Shown piece after piece: positions 55,626 through 64,000 of a DNA stretch of 64,000 bases. Every line of letters begins with the position of its first letter. The stretch's first letter is position 1. Below the pieces are notes generated by a model that saw only the letters and a program-made list of their open reading frames with translations, was not told where the DNA came from and searched no databases. The position numbers were made by a program, and so were the translations under genes. The stretch comes from Microbacterium foliorum (GTDB taxonomy: Bacteria > Actinomycetota > Actinomycetes > Actinomycetales > Microbacteriaceae): positions 2,728,001 through 2,792,000 of the forward strand of contig NZ_CP031425.1 in assembly GCF_003367705.1 (NCBI RefSeq). The letters run 5' to 3'.

Positions 55626-57146
55626 TCAGTGGGCGCTGGCGCCCGGCGCGACGACCGCACGCACCGTGCGGAACAGGATCACGATGTCCTGCGTGAGAGA
55701 CCAGTTCTCGACGTAGTAGAGGTCGAGACGGATGGTCTCCTCCCACGACAGGCTGGATCGTCCGCTCACCTGCCACAGCCCGCTCATCCCGGGCTTGACC
55801 GCGAGCCGACGGAGAGCGATGTCATCGTAGAGCGCGACCTCAGCGGCGCGCTGCGGACGGGGTCCCACCAGACTCATCTCTCCGCGGACCACGTTGATCA
55901 GCTGAGGGAGCTCGTCGACCGAGTGACGACGGAGGAAGCGTCCGACCGACGTGATGCGTGGATCGTCGGAGATCTTGAACAGGGGGGTCTCGCTCGACCC
56001 CTGGAGATCGAGAAGCGTCGCCAGCTGATCGTCCGCGTTCGCGACCATCGACCGGAATTTGCGCATACCGAAGGTCCTACCGCGCCGACCGATGCGCTCC
56101 TGGTGGTAGAAGATCGGCCCAGGTCCGTCGATGCGGATCGCGATCGCCGTGATCAGGAAGACAGGCGACAGCAGCAGCAGGAGCAGCAGAGACCCCACCA
56201 GATCGAATGTCCGCTTGAGGAATCTCTTGCCGGACTCCATCCGGGGGAAGTCGACATGAACGAGCGGCAGTCCCGCGACCGGTGTCGCATGCAGTCGGGG
56301 CCCTGCGACGTCTGTCAGAGCAGGCGCCATGATCATCTGGATGTCGCGGTCGGCGACGGCATAGCCGAGCCGCCGCATCGTCTCAGGTCCGATGTCGTCG
56401 GATCCCACGATGATCAGAGCATCGATGTTCGCGGCGTCGAGTGCCCGCTCCGCGCTGCGGATGTCGCCGAGAACCTCGATCTGGGGGATGCCCTCTGACG
56501 GGACGCCGTCGGTGATGACCCCCACGATCGTGTAGCCGGTGCCGTCAGTGCGGCGGATCTGTTGGGCGACGTGCTTGACATTGCTGCGCTCGCCGATGAT
56601 GACGGCCCGATGCGTGTACTCGCCTTTGCGCTGACGAGCACGCAGCCACTGCCTCCACATCCACCTCGAGACCACGAGGAGGCCGAGTCCGGTCGGGAAG
56701 ACGACGGCCAGCAGAAGTCGCGACATGTCCATACCGAGGAAGAACGCGACGGCGATGGTGAGGGCGAAGACGGCGATCGTCGCGTCCACTATCCTGCGGT
56801 ACTCGGCGATGCCGTGTCCGACCTGACGATGGTCACGGGTGTCGATCGCGTCGAGGCCGATGAACCAGACCACCCCAATCACGGCGAGCACCGCGGTATA
56901 ACTGATCGTGGGCCCTCCGGGCCAGGTGACCTCGCCCCGAACGCCCGGGCTGGTGAGGAACCACGCGCCGACGAGCGTGCTGATCAGGACGAGAAGATCG
57001 CTGTATACGAGACGGCTCGCGTATCGTCGCGGCCAGTCTGCGCGACGTCGCCGAGACGTCGACGTGACGCGCGCTCGCGCCTGCGTCACCGATCTTCCAG
57101 CATTCCGGGAATGCGAAGAAGCGCCCTCCGCGACGATTACAACCAC
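55626..57146 (-). CDS. Polyprenyl glycosylphosphotransferase (priming sugar transferase)
   Basis: Starts surface glycan synthesis by moving a sugar phosphate from a nucleotide sugar to undecaprenyl phosphate. The 506-residue chain has four or five N-terminal helices, a cytosolic Rossmann-like domain (AVIIGERSNVKHVAQQIRR), one further helix at about 315-340, and a C-terminal catalytic domain with GMRKFRSMV, RFLRRHSVDELPQLINVV and MSLVGPRPQRA, the WbaP/CpsE signature. The GTG start has a weak AGGGG site. It is the likely first enzyme of this polysaccharide locus. Confidence 0.92.
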   Translation of the reverse strand: MVVIVAEGASSHSRNAGRSVTQARARVTSTSRRRRADWPRRYASRLVYSDLLVLISTLVGAWFLTSPGVRGEVTWPGGPTISYTAVLAVIGVVWFIGLDAIDTRDHRQVGHGIAEYRRIVDATIAVFALTIAVAFFLGMDMSRLLLAVVFPTGLGLLVVSRWMWRQWLRARQRKGEYTHRAVIIGERSNVKHVAQQIRRTDGTGYTIVGVITDGVPSEGIPQIEVLGDIRSAERALDAANIDALIIVGSDDIGPETMRRLGYAVADRDIQMIMAPALTDVAGPRLHATPVAGLPLVHVDFPRMESGKRFLKRTFDLVGSLLLLLLLSPVFLITAIAIRIDGPGPIFYHQERIGRRGRTFGMRKFRSMVANADDQLATLLDLQGSSETPLFKISDDPRITSVGRFLRRHSVDELPQLINVVRGEMSLVGPRPQRAAEVALYDDIALRRLAVKPGMSGLWQVSGRSSLSWEETIRLDLYYVENWSLTQDIVILFRTVRAVVAPGASAH

Positions 57147-57195
57147 CCCCTGCGTGCACGCGGCTGATTCCGCGCTCGACTCTCAGCCAATGCAT

Positions 57196-57237
57196 CGAAT
57201 CGTCGTTCAGCATACTCCTACGTCGACGATTCGACAG
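57196..57237 (-). promoter_or_regulatory. Promoter in an inverted repeat, sugar transferase
   Basis: TATGCT (minus, 57209-57214) lies 17 bp from CTGTCG (57232-57237). A perfect inverted repeat CGAATCGTCG (57196-57205) / CGACGATTCG (57224-57233) brackets the -10, a repressor-like layout, about 60 bp before the gene. Confidence 0.5.
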
Positions 57238-57247
57238 ACGCCGCTCG

Positions 57248-59035
57248 TCAGCGGCAGGTGTTTGTGATCGCGGGCACCGTGGGATGGATCATCGGATTCG
57301 TCTGCACAGCCAGGGGGCCAAAGTCCCCTGCACCGGTGAAGGACGCGGTCACGTCCACCTGATCCCCCGCCTCGAACCACGCCTCGAAGCGCACTGTGGG
57401 GCGACCGAGATCGTCAATACCCTGCTGGAGGACGTCGACGCGCTCTCCGTTGACGGCCACGTTCGACACAGTGGTTCCCGGGGGGCCGTAGATGTAGATC
57501 CAGTCGCGGAAGGTCGTGCCGAACGTCATGCTCTGGACGTAGCGGGGAAGCGCCTCGGTCTCTTCCTGCGTGAGAGGGAGACTCAGCCCCGCGTTCACGG
57601 TGAACGTCCCGGTGCCTGCCTCACAGACGGCATCCGCTGTGATCGATCCGCGCGTGTAGTAGTCGATCTTGGAGCCGTTGCTGTTGTTGAAGTAGACGCC
57701 GATCGTGGTCGCCTCCGAGTTGTCCGTCGGAAGGATGCCGCTGATGCGCTGTCCCGCGATGGCCTCGGTGACCTTCTCATCCTCGCTCCACACGAGCACA
57801 CTGCCCTGCGCTGCGCTCTCCGACAGCGCGATGGCCATGTTCTTCAGATCGAACTGCCCCGAGGCGACCTGCTGGAACACGGCTCCGGCGGCTGCGGCGA
57901 AGAACCCGTCGACGAGCTCGGGGTGTGCGTAGCTGTCCCACCGCCGGTAGACGTCGCTCAGCAGAAGAGCGGTCGCGTTGTCGGCGCTCAGCACGTCACC
58001 GGTGGCGAGGGTGATCGGGCCGGTGGCCACGAGCATCCGCGAGAGCGCCAGCGGGTCGATGGAGATGACCGCGTCGATATCGTCCGGTGCGATGTCGCGC
58101 TGCCACCACGCGCGCATGATCTTCGCGGCGGTCGGGAAGTCCGGACGACTCATGCTGGTGTTGAGGTGGTCGACGAGGTAGCTGGAGTAGAGGTCGAGGG
58201 CGCTCTGATCCACGGGAATGTCGACGGCGACGCCGTTCTGGTAGCTCGCGCTGCTGCCCTGGCTTCCCATCGTGATCGCACCGTTGTCGACGTGCACGAG
58301 GGTCTGCGCTGCCGCGCTGCCTCCGAGTGCGAGCGTCTCCGCGTTGTTCTGGAACACGAGAAGGTAGTTGCGTGGCCCTTCCGCGCCGAGCAGGACGGGG
58401 AGCAGTTCGACCGCCGGTGCAGCGGCCCCCATGACCTCGGCGACCTGGTCCACTCCGCTGCGCACGGGACCGATCAGCGCGGAGGACTCCTTGACGGCGC
58501 TGATCTCGTCTGCGAGCTGCGCGACACGAGCGGACTGGCGCTTCGTCACCTCGAGGACCTTGGTTATGAGCGAGCCGCCGTCAGAGCCTCCGTCGGCGAG
58601 GACCGGCATCCCCACGTCATTGACCAGCACGTCGAGGGACTGCGCAGCGAGGCGGACTCCCCGGAGGTTGTCTCCGATGGCGGGGACCCATTCCAGCACT
58701 GCCCACACGGGGTCGGCGGCGGCGTCCGCTGCGCTTTCGGCATGTCCGGAGATCTTCTCGACCGTCGCTGTGACGTCGGCGCCGCTCTGCAGCTCGCCGA
58801 TCAGCTGCTGGCTCTGTTCGAGACCGTCCTTCACCGCGAGCGCCCGAAAGCCCACCCAGCAGGCAGCAGCGAGCCCGAGGATGAAGAGGACGGCGACAGT
58901 GATCCAGGTGATTCGGACGCGCCGGGCGCGGCGCTGCTTCCGCTCTCGCGCGTCGGCGCGTTCGGCGTCGGCCTCTCGCGCGGCATGCTGCTTCTGCGCA
59001 GCTTCACGCGCTGCTCGACGGGACTCGTGGGGCAC
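57248..59035 (-). CDS. DUF4012 domain membrane protein
   Basis: The 595-residue protein has a charged N-terminal tail (ERADARERKQRRARRVR), one helix near residues 43-65 (WITVAVLFILGLAAACWVGF) and a long extracytoplasmic DUF4012 domain with WAVLEWVPAIGDNLRGVRLA, YLLVFQNNAETLALGGSAAA and DAVISIDPLALSRMLVATGP. The family function is unknown, but its members often sit in polysaccharide loci, sometimes beside LytR-type ligases. GTG 59035 has TAAACT 6 nt upstream. It precedes the priming transferase in the same direction. Confidence 0.85.
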   Translation of the reverse strand: MPHESRRAAREAAQKQHAAREADAERADARERKQRRARRVRITWITVAVLFILGLAAACWVGFRALAVKDGLEQSQQLIGELQSGADVTATVEKISGHAESAADAAADPVWAVLEWVPAIGDNLRGVRLAAQSLDVLVNDVGMPVLADGGSDGGSLITKVLEVTKRQSARVAQLADEISAVKESSALIGPVRSGVDQVAEVMGAAAPAVELLPVLLGAEGPRNYLLVFQNNAETLALGGSAAAQTLVHVDNGAITMGSQGSSASYQNGVAVDIPVDQSALDLYSSYLVDHLNTSMSRPDFPTAAKIMRAWWQRDIAPDDIDAVISIDPLALSRMLVATGPITLATGDVLSADNATALLLSDVYRRWDSYAHPELVDGFFAAAAGAVFQQVASGQFDLKNMAIALSESAAQGSVLVWSEDEKVTEAIAGQRISGILPTDNSEATTIGVYFNNSNGSKIDYYTRGSITADAVCEAGTGTFTVNAGLSLPLTQEETEALPRYVQSMTFGTTFRDWIYIYGPPGTTVSNVAVNGERVDVLQQGIDDLGRPTVRFEAWFEAGDQVDVTASFTGAGDFGPLAVQTNPMIHPTVPAITNTCR

Positions 59036-59041
59036 GAGGGC

Positions 59042-59047
59042 AGTTTA
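59042..59047 (-). promoter_or_regulatory. -10 hexamer of the DUF4012 gene
   Basis: TAAACT on the minus strand ends 6 nt before the GTG at 59035. Confidence 0.45.
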
Positions 59048-59086
59048 CAGACAGCCCGCTGGGAGATCCGTGCGCGGCTCCGTGCG

Positions 59087-60067
59087 TCAGTCCACGACCT
59101 GGACCACCGAGCCGGCCCGGGGTCGCGGGGATCGCAGAGAGCCCAGGATGAGGCCGACGGCGCGGGCCGGAGGGGCGTCCCGCACGGCGACGGCCTTCGC
59201 GACGATGCGAATCAACGCGGTCGAGATGCGTCCCCGACTGAAGGCGCGAAGAACAGCGGCATCGTCGCCCCTCACCGCGGAGGGGTGCGACAGCAGTCGT
59301 CGCGCCATGTTCACCCGCCATCCCCAGCGGTGATCGCTGAGGTAGGAGAGCGCTCCCGAGGAACGACCGCGCGCCCTGGTCACCATGTCGACGACCCGAC
59401 CGGGGAGTGAACGACGTCGCTCCTCGCCGATCACGTTCCCCTGGTGCTGGACATACACCTGCAGCGGCTCCGGCTCCTCGAAGACGCCGTCCGAGACGAG
59501 CGCGCACACCCCCAGCCAGTGGTCGTGGAAGGCGAGGTCCGTCGGGTCCGGGAACGGGAGAGCGGTCTCGAGCAGCTCGCCGCGGAACACGCAGGCGCTC
59601 CCCGTCACCTGGTTGTCGATGATGTCGGCCGCGAGCCCCACCGCTCGTCGCTGCGTGACTTCGCCCTCACGCCCTTGCCCGGGTGCCGCGACGACGACCT
59701 GGCAGAAAGCGAGCGAGGCGTGCGCCAACGCGGGCGTCAGCGTCGCGAGCTTCTCGTCGAACCAGCGATCGTCCTGATCGGCGAGCGCCACCCAGGGCGC
59801 CGCGCGGGGCACGAGCTCGAGGATCCGTTCGAAGTTCCGATAGAACCCGACGTTGTCCGGAAACTCGACGATCTCGAACCGCCGATCATCTCCGACGCAC
59901 GACCGCACGTGCGCGAGCGCGTCGGGATCCTCCCCATCGATGCCGATGAGGCATCGCCAGTCCTCGAGCGTCTGCGAGCGCAGCGACTCGATCTGGTCGC
60001 GCAGCAGGCGAGGGTCGGGTCGGTAGACCGCCATGCAGATCTGGCCGACGGTGGATGCGTGGTTCAT
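59087..60067 (-). CDS. Glycosyltransferase family 2
   Basis: A 326-residue cytoplasmic GT-A enzyme. It begins VGQICMAVYRPDPRLLRDQI, has a DxD-like LADQDDRWFDEKL and a basic C-terminal tail. The tail and IRIVAKAV stretch may contact the membrane. The donor sugar is unknown. ATG 60067 lacks a ribosome site; an internal ATG at 60034 is possible. It is divergent from the second GT2 gene across 48 bp. Confidence 0.85.
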   Translation of the reverse strand: MNHASTVGQICMAVYRPDPRLLRDQIESLRSQTLEDWRCLIGIDGEDPDALAHVRSCVGDDRRFEIVEFPDNVGFYRNFERILELVPRAAPWVALADQDDRWFDEKLATLTPALAHASLAFCQVVVAAPGQGREGEVTQRRAVGLAADIIDNQVTGSACVFRGELLETALPFPDPTDLAFHDHWLGVCALVSDGVFEEPEPLQVYVQHQGNVIGEERRRSLPGRVVDMVTRARGRSSGALSYLSDHRWGWRVNMARRLLSHPSAVRGDDAAVLRAFSRGRISTALIRIVAKAVAVRDAPPARAVGLILGSLRSPRPRAGSVVQVVD

Positions 60068-60102
60068 TGCGTGCTGTCGCCGTTCGCCGTTGTGGTGTTG
60101 GG

Positions 60103-60108
60103 TATCCT
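60103..60108 (+). promoter_or_regulatory. -10 hexamer of the second GT2 gene
   Basis: TATCCT ends 7 nt before ATG 60116, with no ribosome site. Confidence 0.45.
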
Positions 60109-60115
60109 CGACATC

Positions 60116-60928
60116 ATGCCATCGACATGGTCGTTCATCACCGTCACGTACAACAGTGCACGCACCCTCCGCCACTTCTGGAAGGGAGATCGACCTGGCG
60201 ACGTCGAATGGATCGTCGTCGACAATGCGTCGACCGATGACAGTGTCGAGACCGCCGAGAGTCTGGGAGCGCGGGTCATACGGCTCGACGAGAATGCCGG
60301 GTTCTCCGCAGCGAACAACCGCGGCCTCGTCGAATCGGAGGGGCGTTACATCGCATTCACGAACCCTGATGTGGCGGTCGATTGGGAGTCGCTGCCCGCG
60401 CTGCAGGCGACCATCGACCAGACGGGAGGGCTCGTCGCACCCCAGCTGCTCAATTCCGACGGCACCCTGCAGCCCAACGGTCGTGGCGCACCTCTCCTGG
60501 CGCACAAGGTCCTCAATCGGCTGTCCAGCCAGCCGCGGCGCAACGGCTACCAGATCCTCACCGACGGCGACGAACGGCGCGAGGTCTTCTGGGTGATCGG
60601 CGCCGCGGTCCTCGGGTCCGCCGACGCGGTGCGCTCGATCGACGGCTGGAACGAGCGCTTCTTCCTCTACTACGAAGACAAGGACATCTGCATCCGTGCC
60701 TGGCGCAGCGGACTGCCCGTGACTCTCGACGGCGGCGCCCGGTGGACCCACGGATGGGCCAGGGAGACCTCCGGATTCAAGGTCATGCCGTGGGTACGTG
60801 AGTTCCAGTCCATGGCCAGGTTCTATTCGCTCTACCCCGAGCTTCTTTTCGGCCCCGGCGCCGCGGTGCGGCGGAAGCACCCCCGCGCATCCGCGGCATC
60901 CGGCCGGGTCTCACCCGCTCGACGCTGA
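60116..60928 (+). CDS. Glycosyltransferase family 2, rhamnosyltransferase-like
   Basis: The 270-residue GT-A enzyme starts STWSFITVTYNSARTL, has VDNASTDDSVETAESLG, the donor-site FTNPDVAVDW and the later FFLYYEDKDICIRAWRSG, as in WbbL-type rhamnosyltransferases. It would add one sugar to a lipid-linked glycan. It is the only rightward gene in this part apart from the flippase. Confidence 0.87.
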   Translation: MPSTWSFITVTYNSARTLRHFWKGDRPGDVEWIVVDNASTDDSVETAESLGARVIRLDENAGFSAANNRGLVESEGRYIAFTNPDVAVDWESLPALQATIDQTGGLVAPQLLNSDGTLQPNGRGAPLLAHKVLNRLSSQPRRNGYQILTDGDERREVFWVIGAAVLGSADAVRSIDGWNERFFLYYEDKDICIRAWRSGLPVTLDGGARWTHGWARETSGFKVMPWVREFQSMARFYSLYPELLFGPGAAVRRKHPRASAASGRVSPARR

Positions 60929-60982
60929 CGCACCTCGCCACGAGGAGCCCGAGCGAAACGGCCGTACGCCGGCACCCTGACG

Positions 60983-62173
60983 TCAGCCCTGTCGCCGAAG
61001 GAGCTCGGAGCGCATCGCGAGAAGCGGACCGCGAGCGATGTCCTCGAGGATCGACATCCGCTCGCGGGACGCTGCGCCGATGGCATCTCGGTTCTCCAGT
61101 GCCCGCGAGATGTACCCGGCGAGCGACGCCGTCGAGGTGTCCCTGACATGCATCGACAGATCGGACTGTCCGAGATACGCCGCGGCCTCGACCATCTTGT
61201 TCTCGTAGGCGAGGGAGACGCATGGCACCCCCTGGCCGGCCGACAGAATGAGGCCGTGGTAGCGCATCGAGACCACGACCGTCGCGCGGCCGAGTTCGGC
61301 GACATAGTCCGAGAGCGTCGCGACCGGCGCGATCTCCGCGACGCAGCCACGGGAGCGCAGCGCCTCGGCGAAGCGCTGGAGCTCGGCGGGTTCCGCCTGG
61401 GTGCCGTAGAGATGCGGGATGATCCGCACCGTCAGGCCCGATTCCGCGGCGCTCGTCGCGAGCCCCTCTGCGAGCGCATCGCGCCAGAGCACGCCGTCGT
61501 CGTCCCCCTTGAAGTCGCGGTGCCAACTCGACAGGTTCGTGGGCACGACGGCGATCACCGGTTCGGTGGACTCGGCCGCCGCGATGTCGAGCAGAAGGCC
61601 CGTGTCGACACCGAGATAGGCGCTGAGCCCCTCGGATGCCAGCCAGCGCTGAGAGGCGGATTCGCGCACGAACAGCTCGGAGCGTCTCAGCACGTAGCGG
61701 GCGACCCGGTCGAAGACTCTCGAATTGCTCTTGCCGATCGTGTTCTGGAAGAAGATGGGTCGAACCCCGCTGAGCACGAGGGCGACGAGTACGAGCAGGT
61801 AGGTCCAGTCCTTGTAGATTCCGATGTTCGAACCCGCCGGGGAGACCAACACGAAGTCCGACTCACGCGCCGCCCTGACCAGTCCTCGCAGACCGGCGTG
61901 CGCAGCCCGGCGCATGAGCATCTGACGCGCGGCGGCGCGAGCGAGTGTGGGTCTCGCGTCCGAGGTACCGGCGAGCACCGGGAGGTGGTGGTGGTGCACG
62001 CGCTCGTCATCGGTGGGGAGCCCCCCGCGTCCGCCATCCCAGATGTAGAAGACATCGACCCGGGTCGCGTCCAGCTCGGAGAAACAGCGCTCCACCAGTG
62101 CGATGCCGGCGGCATCGTCTCCGTAGTTGTTCGTGTGCTGGTTGACAACGGTGATCCGTCGCGGTTGTGCCAT
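60983..62173 (-). CDS. Polysaccharide pyruvyl transferase family protein
   Basis: Adds pyruvate ketals to a surface polysaccharide in known members. The 396-residue chain opens VVNQHTNNYGDDAAGIALVE, has PIFFQNTIGKSNSRVFDRVA and the C-terminal SMRYHGLILSAGQGVPCVSL with its conserved His. A TATACT lies at 62233-62238 on the minus strand, about 60 nt before the ATG. Pyruvylation gives a negative charge to the polymer. Confidence 0.85.
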   Translation of the reverse strand: MAQPRRITVVNQHTNNYGDDAAGIALVERCFSELDATRVDVFYIWDGGRGGLPTDDERVHHHHLPVLAGTSDARPTLARAAARQMLMRRAAHAGLRGLVRAARESDFVLVSPAGSNIGIYKDWTYLLVLVALVLSGVRPIFFQNTIGKSNSRVFDRVARYVLRRSELFVRESASQRWLASEGLSAYLGVDTGLLLDIAAAESTEPVIAVVPTNLSSWHRDFKGDDDGVLWRDALAEGLATSAAESGLTVRIIPHLYGTQAEPAELQRFAEALRSRGCVAEIAPVATLSDYVAELGRATVVVSMRYHGLILSAGQGVPCVSLAYENKMVEAAAYLGQSDLSMHVRDTSTASLAGYISRALENRDAIGAASRERMSILEDIARGPLLAMRSELLRRQG

Positions 62174-62232
62174 TGGTTTCTGCGCCCTCTCGCGGCCTCG
62201 ACGACCGCAACGGAAGGGCCGCGACCTCCCGT

Positions 62233-62238
62233 AGTATA
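62233..62238 (-). promoter_or_regulatory. -10 hexamer of the pyruvyl transferase gene
   Basis: TATACT on the minus strand is close to consensus, with a leader of about 55 nt. No clear -35. Confidence 0.45.
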
Positions 62239-62336
62239 AAGCTCGGCGCCGCCTCTCACGCGCCCCGACCGCGCACGCGCTCCAGTCCGCCGCAGGTCAG
62301 AAGCCGCACCTGGACCACCCGGAAGTTGACGATCAG

Positions 62337-63569
62337 ATGCACGCCCCGAGACGGTTCGGCCAGAATGTGGTGCTGTCTCTGTCGGGAAGCATCCTTCCCG
62401 CTCTCGTCGGCGTGGCGGGCACGATCCTTCTTCTGCGCTCATCCTCGGGCGACGCATCCGTCACCGTACTGACGGCATGGACGCTTCTCGGCTACATGGT
62501 GCTGTCGGACCTCGGCCTCACCCGGTCGGCGTCGAAGCTCGTCTCCGCCGGGACCGCGCCGACCACCGCCGTCGGCACGCTCTGGCGCACGGCGCTCCCT
62601 CTCGGCATCGCGCTCTCCGCTCTCACCCTGGTGGTGGGTCTCCTCGTCTCTCCGTGGTTGTTGCTCCTCGTTCCCGTGCCCTTGCTGACGGCACTGCAGT
62701 TCCCGGTCGCGGGCGCCCTCGAGGCGAGCGGGCAGTTCGCCGTGTTGGCGGGTCAGCGGCTGATCAATGCGCTCACGGTCTACCTGCTCCCTCCGCTGGC
62801 CATCGCGCTGCTCGACCCCGCCCAGGGGATCCCCGTGGGATTCGGCGTACTGCTTCTGGGACGGGTGGTCCTTTTCTGGTATCTGTTCGCTCACCTGGCC
62901 GTGCCGCTGCGCGCGACACTGGGCGCGACTTTCGATCGCAAGGCAGGATCCCAGGCACATCTCGTCTTCTGGGTGGGCCTTTCGAGCATCGTCGGCCCCG
63001 CGTTCCTCTATGCCGACCGACTCGCCGTGAGCCTCGGAGCGTTCTCAGACGGCGAGTGGGTCGACTACACCGCACTGTCGGAACTGCTGCTCAAGTCCTA
63101 CGTGATACCCAGCGCAGTCCTCGCCGTGGTCTTCCCCTGGCTTGCGACGCGCGCCTCTGCACATCTCCCTCTGTTGCGGAAGCTGGTGAGTCGCGGGCTC
63201 CCCCTGGCGGCGTTCGCCGGCGCCGGCCTGGTCACCGCGCTCGGATTCCTCGTGCCGAGCGATCTCGTCGCCGTCATCCTTCCGATAGCGGGTGACCGGG
63301 ACGGGATGTCGGCCATCGTCCTCCTGGTCGTCGCCACCGGACTCAACTGGATCTCCCAGGTCTACATCGCCGTGCTGCAGGGCTTCGATCGACAGAAGGT
63401 CGTCGCCGTATGGCAGCTCGCCCTGGCCCTGCCCTTCGCCGGCGGACTCCTGATCGCCAGCGTGAGCGGCAGCCTCGCCGTCGTCGCGGCGGTCGCACTG
63501 GCCAGAATCGCGCTTCTCGCGATCATCCTCGCTCTGGAAGCCAGACGAACGCTCGCGTCGAGGACCTGA
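62337..63569 (+). CDS. Polysaccharide flippase (Wzx/MATE-like)
   Basis: The 410-residue protein has about twelve helices and matches the polysaccharide biosynthesis (MVF/Wzx) family: FGQNVVLSLSGSILPALVGV at the start, then alternating helices, with GLSSIVGPAFLYADRLAVSL in the middle. It would flip the lipid-linked repeat unit. ATG 62337 has a GGAAG about 12 nt upstream. Its end overlaps the convergent polymerase-like gene by 47 bp. Confidence 0.82.
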   Translation: MHAPRRFGQNVVLSLSGSILPALVGVAGTILLLRSSSGDASVTVLTAWTLLGYMVLSDLGLTRSASKLVSAGTAPTTAVGTLWRTALPLGIALSALTLVVGLLVSPWLLLLVPVPLLTALQFPVAGALEASGQFAVLAGQRLINALTVYLLPPLAIALLDPAQGIPVGFGVLLLGRVVLFWYLFAHLAVPLRATLGATFDRKAGSQAHLVFWVGLSSIVGPAFLYADRLAVSLGAFSDGEWVDYTALSELLLKSYVIPSAVLAVVFPWLATRASAHLPLLRKLVSRGLPLAAFAGAGLVTALGFLVPSDLVAVILPIAGDRDGMSAIVLLVVATGLNWISQVYIAVLQGFDRQKVVAVWQLALALPFAGGLLIASVSGSLAVVAAVALARIALLAIILALEARRTLASRT

Positions 63570-64000
63570 GGGATCCGGACCGCCGTTCGGACCACAGATC
63601 GAGCTGCGCGCGAACGACCACGATGACGAGCTGCCCGAACAGCGACGTGTACGCCACCATGTTCTCGAAGAACGAGAAGAAGATGATCGTGCCGAGCAGA
63701 GCGACGCCCTCGACGTAGAGCCGCGAACCGGCGAGCAGTCTGAGCGCCACGATCGCGACCACCGCGAGCACACAGGCCATCCCGAGGCCCCCCACGAGCC
63801 CGGCCGCACCGACCGCAGACCCGAAGAGCGTCGATGCGGTCACGTCGGGGGCGACGAGGAACACGCTCTTGTCGAAGTCCTCGACCCCCAGCACTCCCCC
63901 GAGGCGCTCTCCGATCACATCGGGAATGAAGTCGTAGAGCACGACCGTCGGCAGTCCGCATGTCTGTGAGCAGAGCTGGCCCGCGGCATGGCCGAACGCG
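63523..64000 (-). CDS. Polytopic membrane protein, probable polysaccharide polymerase (partial)
   Basis: The C-terminal ~158 residues of a larger protein; the frame stays open to the right edge. It shows several helices (GLVGGLGMACVLAVVAIVAL, VALLGTIIFFSFFENMV), a large extracytoplasmic loop with VLYDFIPDVIGERLGG, and a basic end, as in Wzy-type polymerases. No start lies in the window. The call as polymerase is inferred from topology and the neighbouring flippase and glycosyltransferases. Confidence 0.5.
   Translation of the reverse strand, partial: AFGHAAGQLCSQTCGLPTVVLYDFIPDVIGERLGGVLGVEDFDKSVFLVAPDVTASTLFGSAVGAAGLVGGLGMACVLAVVAIVALRLLAGSRLYVEGVALLGTIIFFSFFENMVAYTSLFGQLVIVVVRAQLDLWSERRSGSLRSSTRAFVWLPERG

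Noticed and set aside
59087..60880. 597-residue version of the GT2 protein
   Set aside because: The first 270 residues are antisense to the second GT2 gene; the GT-A domain starts near 60067.

Overview
The window is high-GC DNA with dense, short-spaced genes, frequent GTG starts and many -10-like hexamers placed 6-7 nt upstream of the start codon. Gene content and order (acidic NusG leader, secE next to tRNA-Trp, a RamB-type regulator beside aceA/aceB, a PucR-controlled GABA/putrescine cluster, a long S10-spc-alpha ribosomal block) point to an actinobacterium of the Microbacteriaceae, most likely Microbacterium or a close relative. This is inferred from gene content; no 16S gene is present. 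I saw no rRNA, insertion sequence, integrase or CRISPR array.

Layout. (1) 1-850: nusG (partial), secE and tRNA-Trp, read leftward. (2) 1.0-5.7 kb: an Hsp90-family ATPase followed by a large TPR protein. (3) 5.8-17.9 kb: a pyruvate oxidase/dehydrogenase, a cluster of short hairpin repeats, then a leftward operon gabT-gabP-amine oxidase-chimeric USP/permease remnant-two aldehyde dehydrogenases, with a divergent PucR regulator and a TetR gene. Together the enzymes can turn putrescine into 4-aminobutanal, GABA, succinate semialdehyde and succinate. (4) 17.9-24.5 kb: a secreted glycoamylase-like protein, a RamB-type regulator divergent from isocitrate lyase (aceA), a second hairpin-repeat cluster and malate synthase (aceB). 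(5) 24.5-33.5 kb: two small unknown genes, Lrp/ald (alanine dehydrogenase), an aspartate-type aminotransferase, a VOC protein, an operon of two MaoC-like dehydratases with murB, a TSUP permease and an acyl-CoA synthetase. (6) 33.5-50.6 kb: ribosomal superoperons read leftward, rpsJ to rplO, secY, adk and map, then a DsbA-like gene and a small secreted cysteine protein, then infA, rpmJ, rpsM, rpsK, rpoA and rplQ. (7) 51.3-64 kb: a cell-surface polysaccharide locus with an acyltransferase, an M23 protein and lipoprotein, a priming sugar phosphotransferase, a DUF4012 protein, two GT2 glycosyltransferases, a pyruvyl transferase, a flippase and a probable polymerase cut by the window edge.

Biology. 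Regions 3-5 are carbon and nitrogen scavenging: polyamine/GABA breakdown feeds succinate, the glyoxylate shunt allows growth on C2 units, and alanine and aspartate transamination link to central metabolism. Each catabolic unit has a neighbouring regulator (PucR, RamB, Lrp, possibly TetR), and I could see matching palindromes or repeats in the relevant intergenic regions. The least ordinary items are the Hsp90-TPR pair, the USP-permease chimera, the two clusters of one hairpin-repeat family, the DsbA/cysteine-protein pair with a 15-bp perfect hairpin, and the widespread leaderless arrangement of first genes in operons.
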